Positions 1 through 7,251 of a DNA stretch of 64,000 nt are shown here, one piece after another (the stretch's first letter is position 1; the number at the start of each line of letters is the position of its first letter). Position numbers and translations under genes: made by a program. The notes under the pieces were generated by a model. It searched no databases. It worked only from the letters and a program-made list of their open reading frames with translations, and was not told the origin of the DNA. This DNA is from Candidatus Arsenophonus triatominarum (GTDB lineage: Bacteria; Pseudomonadota; Gammaproteobacteria; Enterobacterales; Enterobacteriaceae): NCBI RefSeq assembly GCF_001640365.1, contig NZ_LWMI01000012.1, positions 1 to 64,000 on the forward strand. Direction: 5' to 3'.

Positions 1-1
1 C

Positions 2-40
2 GAACCTGAAGACATTGAATTCCATCTGATAGGAGAATAA
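2..40 (+). CDS. C-terminal end of an ORF entering from the left
   Basis: An open frame enters from the left edge and ends at a TAA at 38-40; the visible tail reads EPEDIEFHLIGE. Too little is present to name it. Given the phage genes that follow, a phage gene is likely, but this is only inference from position. Confidence 0.3.
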   Translation, partial: EPEDIEFHLIGE

Positions 41-136
41 TTAATCAATTCACAAAATCAAATCCTTTCTTTTTATTAATCATAAATAAACAATTCATAA
101 TATAATGTCTTATTAAGGTGATCATTATTCCTGTTT

Positions 137-271
137 TTGTGTGTGTTGGATTACACAGAGGGAGCGAGCCTGACGCGCCAGAAATATCTGGCAATCAAAT
201 TAGTTTCAGGATGTGTGAATGCGGCTCTGCGCGCGGGACAGTCAACATTCTATAAATTATCTTTCAAATAG
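137..271 (+). CDS. Possible Ash/Icd-like phage small protein (fragment)
   Basis: A short frame is open from 122 to the TAG at 269-271, with possible TTG (137) or GTG (143) starts and no clear ribosome site. It contains RQKYLAIKLVSGCVNAAL and RAGQSTFYKL, patterns I associate with the C-terminal part of Ash/Icd-like (host cell division inhibitor-like) proteins that sit in phage immunity regions upstream of antirepressor genes. Its local base composition is higher in G+C than its surroundings, as expected for a phage segment. An N-terminal part seems to be missing. The family call is from memory of the motif and is tentative. Confidence 0.35.
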   Translation: MCVLDYTEGASLTRQKYLAIKLVSGCVNAALRAGQSTFYKLSFK

Positions 272-428
272 CTAAATATAGTTTGATTGCGTTTACCCGA
301 CCGTGATGACTGTAATCGGACACCAAGAGGCACTTGGCACACATCCTAACTTTTCAGCAAATGTTAACAAGGAGTACACATAATGAGATTGGACAATCCA
401 CGCAATTGTAACAGCAAAGCATCCCAAT

Positions 429-641
429 ATGGGTAATCTGGTTGGGATTACTAATGGTAGTCGTCATTTGAGCGATGCAAAATACTTAAGCAGCATTGAT
501 ATATGGAATGACGACGACATGGAAACAAAAACTTTCAAAGAAATTATACAGTGCTTAACAAAAGAAAATAAGCGTCTTAAAAAAGAGAATTTAAGACTGA
601 TGAAGATATATCGTGAAATTGGCGGGCTGTGCAGGACTTGA
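429..641 (+). CDS. Small unrecognised ORF with charged coiled-coil tail
   Basis: Seventy codons. Residues about 31-65 (METKTFKEII onward) are rich in Lys and Glu with heptad-spaced Leu and Ile (CLTKENKRLKKENLRLM), a short coiled coil. There is no convincing ribosome site before the first start; an internal ATG at 519 is an alternative. The last codons overlap the tRNA-like fragment at 620-651, so the natural end may have been replaced. It may be a phage accessory protein or a chance frame. Confidence 0.3.
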   Translation: MGNLVGITNGSRHLSDAKYLSSIDIWNDDDMETKTFKEIIQCLTKENKRLKKENLRLMKIYREIGGLCRT

Positions 642-651
642 ACCTGCAACC
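620..651 (-). other. tRNA 3'-end fragment, candidate phage attachment site
   Basis: The minus strand reads as the 3' end of a tRNA: a T-arm with stem GCAGG, loop TTCAAGT and stem CCTGC, then acceptor strand ACAGCCC, discriminator G and CCA. No matching anticodon arm or 5' acceptor strand (GGGCTGT) lies next to it, since the stop codon of the gene at 658 follows within a few bases. A tRNA 3' end without the rest of the tRNA is the typical signature of a phage or island attachment site; a decayed phage tRNA is the alternative. The tRNA identity cannot be told. Confidence 0.5.
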
Positions 652-657
652 GAGGAA

Positions 658-1050
658 TTAGAAGAATTTGAGTATTGCAGTTGCAGCACTAATAGTCACA
701 ACGATTACACCACCAAGTTTTAAAAGTAGTCCAGTAGCAATAGTTTCAACGTCTTTACGAATCAACGCTATCTGACCATCAGTTTTCTCGAAACGCACCG
801 CCATATCTTTACGAACATCAGAGATTTGAGCATCTACTTTTTCAAAACGTAAATTCATCTCAGCCGATAAGTCTTTACGAACATCAGCAATATTGCGATT
901 TACCTCAACAATATCAGCTTTAGTCGCTACATCCGCAACTTCATGAGATCTACGTACAACAAGTGAAATAGCCTTAGCTTGCTGACTAGTAAGCCCAGCC
1001 GTTTGAAGCTCTTCTGATGCCTGTAGTGTATCAAATGCAACCTGACCCAT
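658..1050 (-). CDS. CCDC90/DUF1640-type coiled-coil membrane-anchored protein
   Basis: 130 residues. The N-terminal part (DTLQASEELQ, then SQQAKAISLVV and HEVADVATKADI) matches the bacterial DUF1640/CCDC90 family as I know it. Residues about 40-105 are a long heptad-repeat coiled coil (ADVRKDL, SDVRKDM, ALIRKDV), and residues about 107-127 form one C-terminal membrane anchor. The start is supported by AAGGAGG just upstream. Such proteins often lie in prophages and islands; the function is unknown. It is transcribed divergently from the KilA-N gene and its stop lies beside the tRNA-like fragment. Confidence 0.75.
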   Translation of the reverse strand: MGQVAFDTLQASEELQTAGLTSQQAKAISLVVRRSHEVADVATKADIVEVNRNIADVRKDLSAEMNLRFEKVDAQISDVRKDMAVRFEKTDGQIALIRKDVETIATGLLLKLGGVIVVTISAATAILKFF

Positions 1051-1150
1051 AGGAAATCCTCCTTTTGGTAAGTATAACGGGTTTAGGCTGCAATCTGCAA
1101 AATTTTTCGCGTTAATACCTTTATTTGTTTAATTACGGAGAAATATTTTT

Positions 1151-1621
1151 ATGTCAAAATTAGTTGTTATTGAAAATACCGTTGTCCGTCAAGATGCTTT
1201 CGGGCGTTATTGTCTGAATGATTTACATCGTGCTGCAGTTGCGCAAGGTAAAGCTACAGAGTCGCAACGGCCATCTGCTTTTATTAAAAGTAAAGGTATT
1301 TCTAAAGTAATAAAAATCTTAGGTAAAAATTCAGTACAAATAATGCATGGTGGTATTGAATCAGGAATTTGGGCTGTAGAAACATTAGCTATCCGTTACG
1401 CTACGTGGCTCAAAAAAGAAACAATTATAGAAAAAAATAGAGCAACAACCGCTTGTAATTATAACGTAATAACTCATCAACAAGAGTTTACCGATAAGAT
1501 TAATGCGGGACTTATATTACTGGATTTTGCAAAAACAGAGCTGAAGCTCAAGCCTTCTGAAATAATTAACGCGACAAATAAATTGGGTCAGTACATAGGC
1601 ATAGAAAATATTCTACGATAA
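1151..1621 (+). CDS. KilA-N domain phage protein (antirepressor-like)
   Basis: 156 residues with a KilA-N DNA-binding domain over about residues 1-95. Visible landmarks are DAFGRYCLNDLHRAA near the N-terminus and the later helix with AIRYATWLKKE. The C-terminal half is short compared with typical antirepressors of 200-280 residues, but no frameshifted continuation was seen. A good ribosome site (CGGAGA) precedes the ATG. KilA-N proteins in prophages counteract the repressor or act in early development; the exact role here is not known. It is the first of several antirepressor-type genes in this remnant. Confidence 0.78.
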   Translation: MSKLVVIENTVVRQDAFGRYCLNDLHRAAVAQGKATESQRPSAFIKSKGISKVIKILGKNSVQIMHGGIESGIWAVETLAIRYATWLKKETIIEKNRATTACNYNVITHQQEFTDKINAGLILLDFAKTELKLKPSEIINATNKLGQYIGIENILR

Positions 1622-1699
1622 CCAATTCCCACGATTGCTAAGCGTGATGGTGAACGGGATTACAGCAGCATAGTAAAACATTGACATTTTAAATACCCA

Positions 1700-1729
1700 T
1701 TGACGAAAGAAGAAATCATGCGCTATATT
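1700..1729 (+). promoter_or_regulatory. Promoter of antirepressor leader (copy 1)
   Basis: TTGACG at 1700-1705 and TATATT at 1724-1729 with an 18-base spacer. Nearly the same block, from the -35 through the spacer, recurs on the minus strand at 12799-12828 ahead of another antirepressor start. The two blocks lie in unrelated flanks, which argues for a functional promoter. Confidence 0.6.
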
Positions 1730-1765
1730 CTATATCAGGTGCTGAACACACCACTAACAGCGGAT

Positions 1766-1794
1766 ACCGCTCCCGAAAGTAATGCGGTTTTTTT
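1766..1794 (+). terminator. Intrinsic terminator inside the antirepressor leader
   Basis: Stem ACCGC (1766-1770) with GCGGT (1784-1788) followed by a T run to 1794. It lies only about 40 bases after the promoter at 1700-1729, so it would end a short leader RNA before the antirepressor gene at 1944. Confidence 0.6.
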
Positions 1795-1943
1795 ACGTCC
1801 ATAGATTGTTATGGTCGGGTAGCGAGCAAAAGATACAACACCTTTTAGAAGGGAAAATTGCTGGCCGTCTGTTAGCGGTGTTCAAGTACCCGACCGCCCA
1901 TCCGAACAATGGGTTATTTGAACAATCTAACAGGATGTAAATT
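1795..1943 (+). ncRNA. Structured leader of antirepressor gene, candidate C4-like antisense region
   Basis: Non-coding but highly structured: AGATTGTT pairs with AACAATCT near the gene start, and GTCGGGTA pairs with TACCCGAC inside that pair. A further imperfect repeat links GAACACACCACTAACAG (near 1744) with CTGTTAGCGGTGTTC (near 1868). Phages such as P1 and P7 control their ant genes with the antisense C4 RNA transcribed from the same leader. This architecture (promoter, early terminator, complementary blocks, ant gene) fits that scheme, but no RNA-family search was possible. Confidence 0.4.
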
Positions 1944-2730
1944 ATGAACTATCAAATTACTGCAGATAATCTTACTGTTATTACTCACAATGACCTCCCT
2001 GTAATCACTACCGAACTACTCGCTCAGCTTTACAGAACAGAGGTCAAACATATCCAAAATAACTATCTTCGAAATGCTGATAGATTTATTGTTGGTAAAC
2101 ATTTATTTAAACTTGAAAACTACGAGTTAAAAAATTTCAAGAACAGACCCTCTTTAAGAGGGTTAGTTGCTAAAAATACCCGTAGCCTCATCCTTTGGAC
2201 AGAACGTGGGGCGGCAAGACATGCTAAAATGCTTGAAACCGATAAAGCATGGGATGTATTCGAGCAACTAGAAGACTGTTACTTTAATTCAGCAAAAGTT
2301 AATAACCCGCAACCAAGACCCGAAGCCCCCGAACTCTTAAATGATAACGATACTCGTAATCTAGCTCATCTTGTTTGGAGCATGGCTAATGGATTTAGGT
2401 TTGAAAAAGCATGGACACAAGGTATCTGGTATGCGCTACGTCATGCGACAGGAATCGCATCGCCTCAGCACTTCGAGGTTAATCAAATCGCAATAATTGC
2501 AAGAATGCCGCCGGATTTACGGCATGACTAACACGCTCAAATCAGCTATTTTTGATGCTGAAAAACAAGTTATCCGTCGTTTACTTCGTCATAAAGACGA
2601 TGTCGAGACCGTACTTCGTGAAATGCAGCAACTGTTAGAATCCAGCACTCACGCACACGATAGCGTCATGACTCAATCCCTTGAAAGATGGCAACAGGCG
2701 AACGTCAATCGCTTCCTCCAACGTAACTAA
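1944..2730 (+). pseudogene. ORF6N-type phage antirepressor, frameshifted
   Basis: The first reading frame (1944-2531) encodes an ORF6N domain (residues about 5-110, with LILWTERGAARHAKML and KAWDVFEQLEDCYF), then a linker and the start of the C-terminal domain (NLAHLVWSMANGFRFEKAW). Near 2495-2500 the natural continuation moves to another frame: ECRRIYGMT followed by AIFDAEKQVIRRLL, ending at 2730. Related antirepressors, as I know them, carry these blocks in one protein, so I read this as one gene with an indel. The second frame has its own ATG at 2524, so a separate 68-residue protein is possible. It has the structured leader at 1795-1943. Confidence 0.65.
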
Positions 2731-2795
2731 ATAATCCTAACGCCCCTTTTTACAGGGGTAATCATTCATCAATTTAACTATTGAGAGATACCTTT

Positions 2796-3617
2796 ATGTC
2801 AAATTTAATAAACATCGAAACAAAAAACATCAACGGGGCATTAATCCAAACTGTCAATGCACGTGATCTACATGCGTTTTTGGAAATCGGTAAAGATTTT
2901 ACCACATGGATAAAAGACAGAATTAAGCAATATGGATTTGCTGAAAATATCGACTTTATAGTTTTCACCAATTCTGGGGAAAACCCCTTCGGAGGCCGTC
3001 CGGCAAAGGAATACCACATTGCCCTCGATATGGCGAAAGAACTATCCATGGTTGAACGCAACGAAAAAGGGAAACAGGCCAGACAGTACTTCATTGAATG
3101 CGAAAGACGAATTTTACAATCACAATTACCCAATAACCCAACAACTTTAGGCTTACCTAATTTCATTGACCCTGCTGAATCTGCAATTGCATGGGCTGAG
3201 CAGCATAAAAAAGTTCAACTGTTAGGGGTACAGGTTCAACAGCTTGAAACCGAAATCGATAGCCTAAAAAACCTGTTTCAGATTGGTATGACACCTGTTC
3301 AATTCTGCAAGCAGCTTAATGGCGTAAATATTAACCAGGTCAACCTTTTTCTGGAATCGCGTCATTTTCTCTACGATGCAGAAAAGGATATCAGCAAGGC
3401 TTATGTCTGGCGTGTTCATTCTTATGCGAGAGATACCTATCTAACCGAATCACCCTTCATCATGACAAACGATTACGGGAAACACCAGTGTTATAAAATC
3501 GTTCTGCTAAAAAAGGGGGCTTCATGGCTATATAACCAATACCTCAAAAGTAAGCTACCGATGAAGAAAGACTGGAACGGCGAATTCACTCACGACAAAT
3601 ATAATCAGGTGGCATAA
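2796..3617 (+). CDS. AntA/AntB-family phage antirepressor
   Basis: 273 residues, apparently intact. The N-terminal AntA/AntB domain spans about residues 10-110 (VNARDLHAFLEIGKDFTTW, EYHIALDMAKELSMVERN, ARQYFIECERR). A short coiled coil follows (about 150-165), then a C-terminal region of the phage antirepressor type (MTPVQFCKQLNGVNINQV, ASWLYNQYL). I chose the ATG at 2796, which has GAGAG upstream, over an in-frame TTG at 2781. Antirepressors bind and neutralise the prophage repressor. It heads a run of tightly spaced or overlapping small genes that ends at the IS630 insertion. Confidence 0.8.
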   Translation: MSNLINIETKNINGALIQTVNARDLHAFLEIGKDFTTWIKDRIKQYGFAENIDFIVFTNSGENPFGGRPAKEYHIALDMAKELSMVERNEKGKQARQYFIECERRILQSQLPNNPTTLGLPNFIDPAESAIAWAEQHKKVQLLGVQVQQLETEIDSLKNLFQIGMTPVQFCKQLNGVNINQVNLFLESRHFLYDAEKDISKAYVWRVHSYARDTYLTESPFIMTNDYGKHQCYKIVLLKKGASWLYNQYLKSKLPMKKDWNGEFTHDKYNQVA

Positions 3618-3626
3618 GGGGTAACG

Positions 3627-3764
3627 ATGAACAAAGACAACATCCTGCTAGCGCTGGCAAGACAGGCAGCAAAGTTAGCGATTGATACCCAACGACAAGA
3701 TATATGGCTAATCGCTTTATCACTGCAACTAAAAGCTTATGGAAAAAATCATCATGCCCCTTAA
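3627..3764 (+). CDS. Small phage protein (45 aa)
   Basis: Starts at an ATG preceded by GGGGTAAC, ten bases after the antirepressor stop, and overlaps the next gene by 11 bases. It reads MNKDNILLALARQAAKLAI and then DTQRQDIWLIALSLQL, so it is helical and slightly amphipathic. No family recognised. Tight packing in an operon supports it being a real gene. Confidence 0.5.
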   Translation: MNKDNILLALARQAAKLAIDTQRQDIWLIALSLQLKAYGKNHHAP

Positions 3765-3915
3765 ATCTGAAAAGGCGAAAAAACGCCATCTTAAAGAAAA
3801 AATTATCACTCTGCTACTGGATTCGTCCTTTTCACAAAATGAAATCGAGTTATTAGTCGCGGAGATTAAAACCAGAAAAAACAGGATGCTATTTCAGTTC
3901 GAGGAGGTCAAATGA
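3754..3915 (+). CDS. Small basic phage protein (53 aa)
   Basis: Starts at an ATG inside the end of the previous gene and shares an ATGA overlap (3912-3915) with the next, a sign of translational coupling. The N-terminus is Lys/Arg-rich (KSEKAKKRHLKEK); the rest could form helices (LLLDSSFSQNEIELLVAEIK). It may bind nucleic acid, but no family was recognised. Confidence 0.5.
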   Translation: MPLKSEKAKKRHLKEKIITLLLDSSFSQNEIELLVAEIKTRKNRMLFQFEEVK

Positions 3916-4160
3916 AACCTTACGCCATGCAAGATTACTGGTACGAACAACAGCAAGAAATTGCTTATTGGGAAGACAGGCTGGACGACGAAATCAGCGA
4001 ACTTGTCCAGCCTGTTTATGACTGCCTACCTTCCTCAGTGATGCGAAAACTCAGTATTGAGGATTTTGACGATATCTGGAAGGCGCTGTTTAACCATTTT
4101 AAAAATGAGAACATCCATCAGTACAAAGCACTTCGAGCACCTAAGAGGAAATATAGCTAG
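3912..4160 (+). CDS. Phage protein of unknown function, 3' end replaced by IS630
   Basis: 82 codons, coupled to the preceding gene by an ATGA overlap. The sequence is acidic and Tyr/Trp-rich at its N-terminus (DYWYEQQQEIAYWEDRLDDE). The last codons and the stop lie in the terminal repeat of the IS630 element that starts at 4154, so the true C-terminus may be lost, although a stop two codons into the element leaves the protein almost intact. Function unknown. Confidence 0.5.
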   Translation: MKPYAMQDYWYEQQQEIAYWEDRLDDEISELVQPVYDCLPSSVMRKLSIEDFDDIWKALFNHFKNENIHQYKALRAPKRKYS

Positions 4161-4195
4161 GCGACTTAATTTTGATTACAGCATATGTATTAAAA

Positions 4196-5389
4196 TGTAG
4201 TAGCTCAGACTTAATCTGACAGTTACCGGTTATTTATACAGTACCTGTCAGGTTAAATTTGATTTAAATCTTTCTCTCTCCAAAGTTGTTTTCCATCGTG
4301 TAAAGTTGCCATAGGAGTTCGACCGCAACACATTTTTCCTTGATGAGTGCGTTGGTTATTATATTCCGCTAACCATTTATCTAAATCAGCTTGTAATTCA
4401 TTTAAAGCCCTATAGATTTTCTTACGAAAAGCCACCTGATAGAACTCTTGTAATACAGTTTTATGAAAGCGTTCACAAATCCCATTAGTTTGAGGTGAAC
4501 GAGCTTTAGTTTTTGTATGATCAATATCATTGATAGCGAGATAAAGTTGATAATCGTGATGTTCAACTTTACCACAATACTCACTGCCTCTGTCCGTCAG
4601 TATACGTAACACCGGTAACCCATGCTGGGAATAAAAAGGGAGAACCTTGTCATTTAATAAATCTGCCGCCGTTATCGCGCTTTTTGTTGTGTAAAGCTTA
4701 CAATGAACGACTTTACTGTAAGTATCAATGTAAGTTTGTTGATAAACACGACCAACGCCTTTTAAATGACCGACATAAAAAGTATCTTGTGAACCCAGAT
4801 AACCTGGATGCGCTGTTTCAATCTCACCACAGGCTTCATCATCTTGCGCTTTCTTTTCTAGAGCACTGATTTGTGATTCTGACAGGATAATTCCTTCTGT
4901 TGCGATTTTATCTTCAAGCGCTTTTAGGCGTTTTGTAAAATTTTCGAGATTATGGCGCAGCCAAATAGAGCGAACGCCACTCCCCGAAACAAAAATGCCT
5001 TTTTTTCTTAGTTCATTACTACTGCGGTGTTGACCGTGTGCAGGGTATTCAATCGCATACTCGACTACAGCGCTTTCAATCTGTTCATCTACTCTATTTT
5101 TTACGTTAGGCACCCGTCGATTTTGATTAATTAAAGCGTCTATCCCACCATCGTTAACAAGTTCCTGGTAGCGATAAAACGTATCTCGGGATACCCCCAT
5201 AATCTTACAGGCTTTTGAGACGTTATTAAGCTCTTCAGCGAGGTTAAGTAACCCGACTTTATGTTTGATGATAGGATTATTTGTTTGATACATAGAATTA
5301 CCTTTTATTTAATTATCTAATGATGTTAATTAAAACCGGTAACGCTCTTTTTTAAATCAGAATTGTCGGATTAAGTTAAGACTAATACA
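4196..5389 (-). mobile_element. IS481-family element (copy 1), complete
   Basis: 1194 bp with imperfect terminal repeats (left TGTAGTAGCTCAGACTTAAT; right end, read inward, TGTATTAGTCTTAACTTAAT). It is flanked by a 7-bp duplication, ATTAAAA, at 4189-4195 and 5390-5396, showing a clean transposition into IS630 copy A. Confidence 0.92.
4253..5293 (-). CDS. IS481-family transposase, intact
   Basis: 346 residues. An N-terminal helix-turn-helix (KVGLLNLAEELNNVSKACKI, GVSRDTFYRYQEL) is followed by an rve-type DDE integrase core: D in YQQTYIDTYSKVV, D in ILTDRGSEYCG and E in NGICERFHKTVLQEF. Length and motif order are normal for IS481. The same protein is encoded by the copy at 34154-35194, so this IS family has been active recently. 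Confidence 0.92.
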   Translation of the reverse strand: MYQTNNPIIKHKVGLLNLAEELNNVSKACKIMGVSRDTFYRYQELVNDGGIDALINQNRRVPNVKNRVDEQIESAVVEYAIEYPAHGQHRSSNELRKKGIFVSGSGVRSIWLRHNLENFTKRLKALEDKIATEGIILSESQISALEKKAQDDEACGEIETAHPGYLGSQDTFYVGHLKGVGRVYQQTYIDTYSKVVHCKLYTTKSAITAADLLNDKVLPFYSQHGLPVLRILTDRGSEYCGKVEHHDYQLYLAINDIDHTKTKARSPQTNGICERFHKTVLQEFYQVAFRKKIYRALNELQADLDKWLAEYNNQRTHQGKMCCGRTPMATLHDGKQLWREKDLNQI

Positions 5390-5833
5390 ATTAAAAACAG
5401 GTCATCGATAGTGCATCCTGTTTCCATCTTTTTACGTTTAGCTTGAGACCATTTATGTTCTATAGGATTTAAATCTGGTGAATACACAGGCAAATATTCT
5501 ATCTGGTGTCCTGCGTTTATAATTGCCTGTTCAATATTCTTACCTTTGTGAAAGCTAGCGTTGTCCATAAAAATAACAGAATTTTCAGGAAGTTCTGGGA
5601 GCAATATTTTTGTGATCCAAACATAAAAAACATCACGATTAATATTGCAATCAAATAATCCGATAGCAAAAAGGGTTGTTCCCAATAAAGCGCCAATAAC
5701 ATTTGTTCTTCCCTTAGCACCCCAGTTTTTCAGGCCAAAACAACGGTGACCTTTTGGGGAATAGCCGTGAGTTCGTGGAGTGTCATGTGAAAAACCACTT
5801 TCATCAATAAAAACAACAGATTTATCTTTTTTT

Positions 5834-6199
5834 TCATACTGTTGTCTTTTTTGCTGATGTGCCAGCCTGTCGCTTTCGTTGGTTTTTGGATGGAATAGAG
5901 TTTTTTTTATAGGTTAATCCCAGCTTTTTAAGGGATTGCCAAATAGTCTTTTTACAAACACCGAATCGCTCTGCCCGTTCCTTTTGGTAAGCATCTGGAT
6001 ACTGTTCCACATCTTTTGCTAAAGCATTTTTATCGAGCTTCCTCTTACGTGGCGTTGAATTTTTTGGCTCTGGTCGTTTAAGCCAACGTACTAAAGACGC
6101 TTTTCCAATACGGAATTGTTTCGCAGTTTCTCGAATTGTTAAACCTTCGGCTTTCCTTACAGATATTACTTTACGTCGAAAATCAATTGTATAACTCAT
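5834..6199 (-). pseudogene. IS630 transposase N-terminal part (copy A)
   Basis: N-terminal helix-turn-helix half of the transposase (SYTIDFRRKVISVRKAEGL, RETAKQFRIGKASLVRWLKR). The catalytic half continues in another frame down to 5390, with FIDESGFSHD, FMDNASFHKG and LNPIEHKWSQ giving the D, D and E residues. The C-terminal codons are separated by the IS481 at 4196-5389, so this copy cannot make a complete enzyme. Confidence 0.85.
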
Positions 6200-6235
6200 A
6201 ACACACATTGTAATCAAAATTAAGTCGCCTAGCTA

Positions 6236-6440
6236 TATTGAACGCTGGCAGGCTCGCACGAGTCGGGCGCAAAGAAATCATATTTTTCTCGCTATTTCTG
6301 CGTGGTTTGAACAACATAAACGTCGTATATCTGAAAAAATAACCCTTTATCAACAAAATTGGCATGTAATCAAAAATGCTATTACTGAGCACATCCGTGT
6401 TTTATTAGCGTACCCAAATTAGTTTTGTGCGAAACTCGTG
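6236..6440 (+). mobile_element. 3' end of IS701-like element
   Basis: Carries the last part of a DDE transposase (HIFLAISAWFEQHKRRIS, ITLYQQNWHVIKNAITEH) and the right terminal repeat ending GTGCGAAACTCGTG at 6440. That terminus is the reverse complement of CACGAGTTTCGCAC, the end of the miniature elements in this window. The 5' part has been lost at the junction with IS630 copy A. Confidence 0.75.
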
Positions 6441-6477
6441 ATATTAATTTTTTAATATTGATTAAATCATTATAATT

Positions 6478-6670
6478 CACGAGTTTCGCACAGGCATATA
6501 AAATTCCAGAAATGGATTAAAAGCAATGGTTAATTTGCAAATTACTAAAACGTATAAGATTTGTTTAAATTGCAATAAGTTGCTTTTAATTTATAAGATT
6601 TTGTCTATTTATATATTATGCTGAATTAAACTTTAAAATAGAGCGCTTTTTTATTGGTGCGAAACTCGTG
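6478..6670 (+). repeat. Miniature element MITE-1 (copy 1)
   Basis: About 193 bp with perfect 14-bp inverted ends CACGAGTTTCGCAC and no coding capacity. Flanked by TAATT on both sides, a 5-bp target duplication. The ends match the terminus of the IS701-like element at 6440. It lies just upstream of the chaperone-effector pair. Confidence 0.9.
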
Positions 6671-6810
6671 TAATTATATTTACTTTTAATTACTTTTATT
6701 ATATTGACTTTTAATTATAATTATAATTATCTTATTAAAGAGTTTTTTATAAAAATTGTTAGTAAATATTATTATGTATATAATAATTTTCTTTTTAAGA
6801 TGTTTATTTT

Positions 6811-7218
6811 ATGGAATCTAACGTATCAGAAATTTTAACTTTATTATTACAAGAAGCTGGTTTTGAATATATCGTAAATAAAAAGTTAACAGATGATTCA
6901 ACTATAACTATCGATATTTATGATGATTGTCCAAATATTAATATTATTAATTTAGGAGATGAAGTTTGGATTTGGTCTGTATTATGTGATTTTAATGAAT
7001 ACTATTTGCTATTTGATAGTTATAAATTTTTGTCATTTTTTTTAAATATTGAAGAAGAAGTTTTTTGTTTAGGTCAACCAACCTTAAAAAAAGTAGATGG
7101 GAAAATAGAATTAAGAGCTCAAATAAGAAATGAAAGTTTAGTTTCTGTAGAGAATTTTATTGAGATGATAGAAACGTATTATTTTATTTTAAAAAAATAT
7201 TTGGATTTTTTTGTTTAA
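6811..7218 (+). CDS. InvB/SpaK/Spa15-family type III secretion chaperone
   Basis: 135 residues, acidic, and of the size of class IB secretion chaperones. It follows the InvB/Spa15 pattern along its length: an N-terminal helix (SEILTLLLQEAGFEYIV), strands STITIDIYDDCPNI and DEVWIWSVLCDFNEY, a C-terminal GQPTLKK..GKIELRAQI segment and a final helix (SVENFIEMIETYYF). The DDxVWIW-type strand is a close match to Salmonella InvB. These dimeric cytoplasmic chaperones bind the N-terminal region of an effector and guide it to the secretion ATPase. The next gene, 33 bases downstream, encodes a SopE-like protein; InvB is the chaperone of SopE in Salmonella. The two genes are more AT-rich than the housekeeping region and are bracketed by miniature elements, suggesting transfer. 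Confidence 0.82.
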   Translation: MESNVSEILTLLLQEAGFEYIVNKKLTDDSTITIDIYDDCPNINIINLGDEVWIWSVLCDFNEYYLLFDSYKFLSFFLNIEEEVFCLGQPTLKKVDGKIELRAQIRNESLVSVENFIEMIETYYFILKKYLDFFV

Positions 7219-7251
7219 TTTCTTATATTTTTATCACTAGGGGGTTATTGT

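Larger units (their letters stand above)
4154..6235 (-). mobile_element. IS630-family element (copy A), split by IS481
   Basis: Both ends carry the IS630 terminal repeat (TATAGCTAGGCGACTTAATT, facing inward) with TA at 4152-4153 and 6236-6237. The element is interrupted at 4196-5389 by an IS481 copy flanked by ATTAAAA. The transposase starts at 6199, shifts frame at the A8 run near 5905 as in all other copies, and loses its last few codons to the IS481 insertion. Confidence 0.9.

Noticed and set aside
2774-3166. Minus-strand 130-codon ORF opposite the AntA/AntB antirepressor
   Set aside because: It is the antisense shadow of a conserved domain, without ribosome site or recognisable motif.
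4684-4869. Plus-strand ORF opposite the IS481 transposase (also at 34585-34770)
   Set aside because: It is antisense to a conserved catalytic domain and recurs only because the element recurs; no ribosome site.
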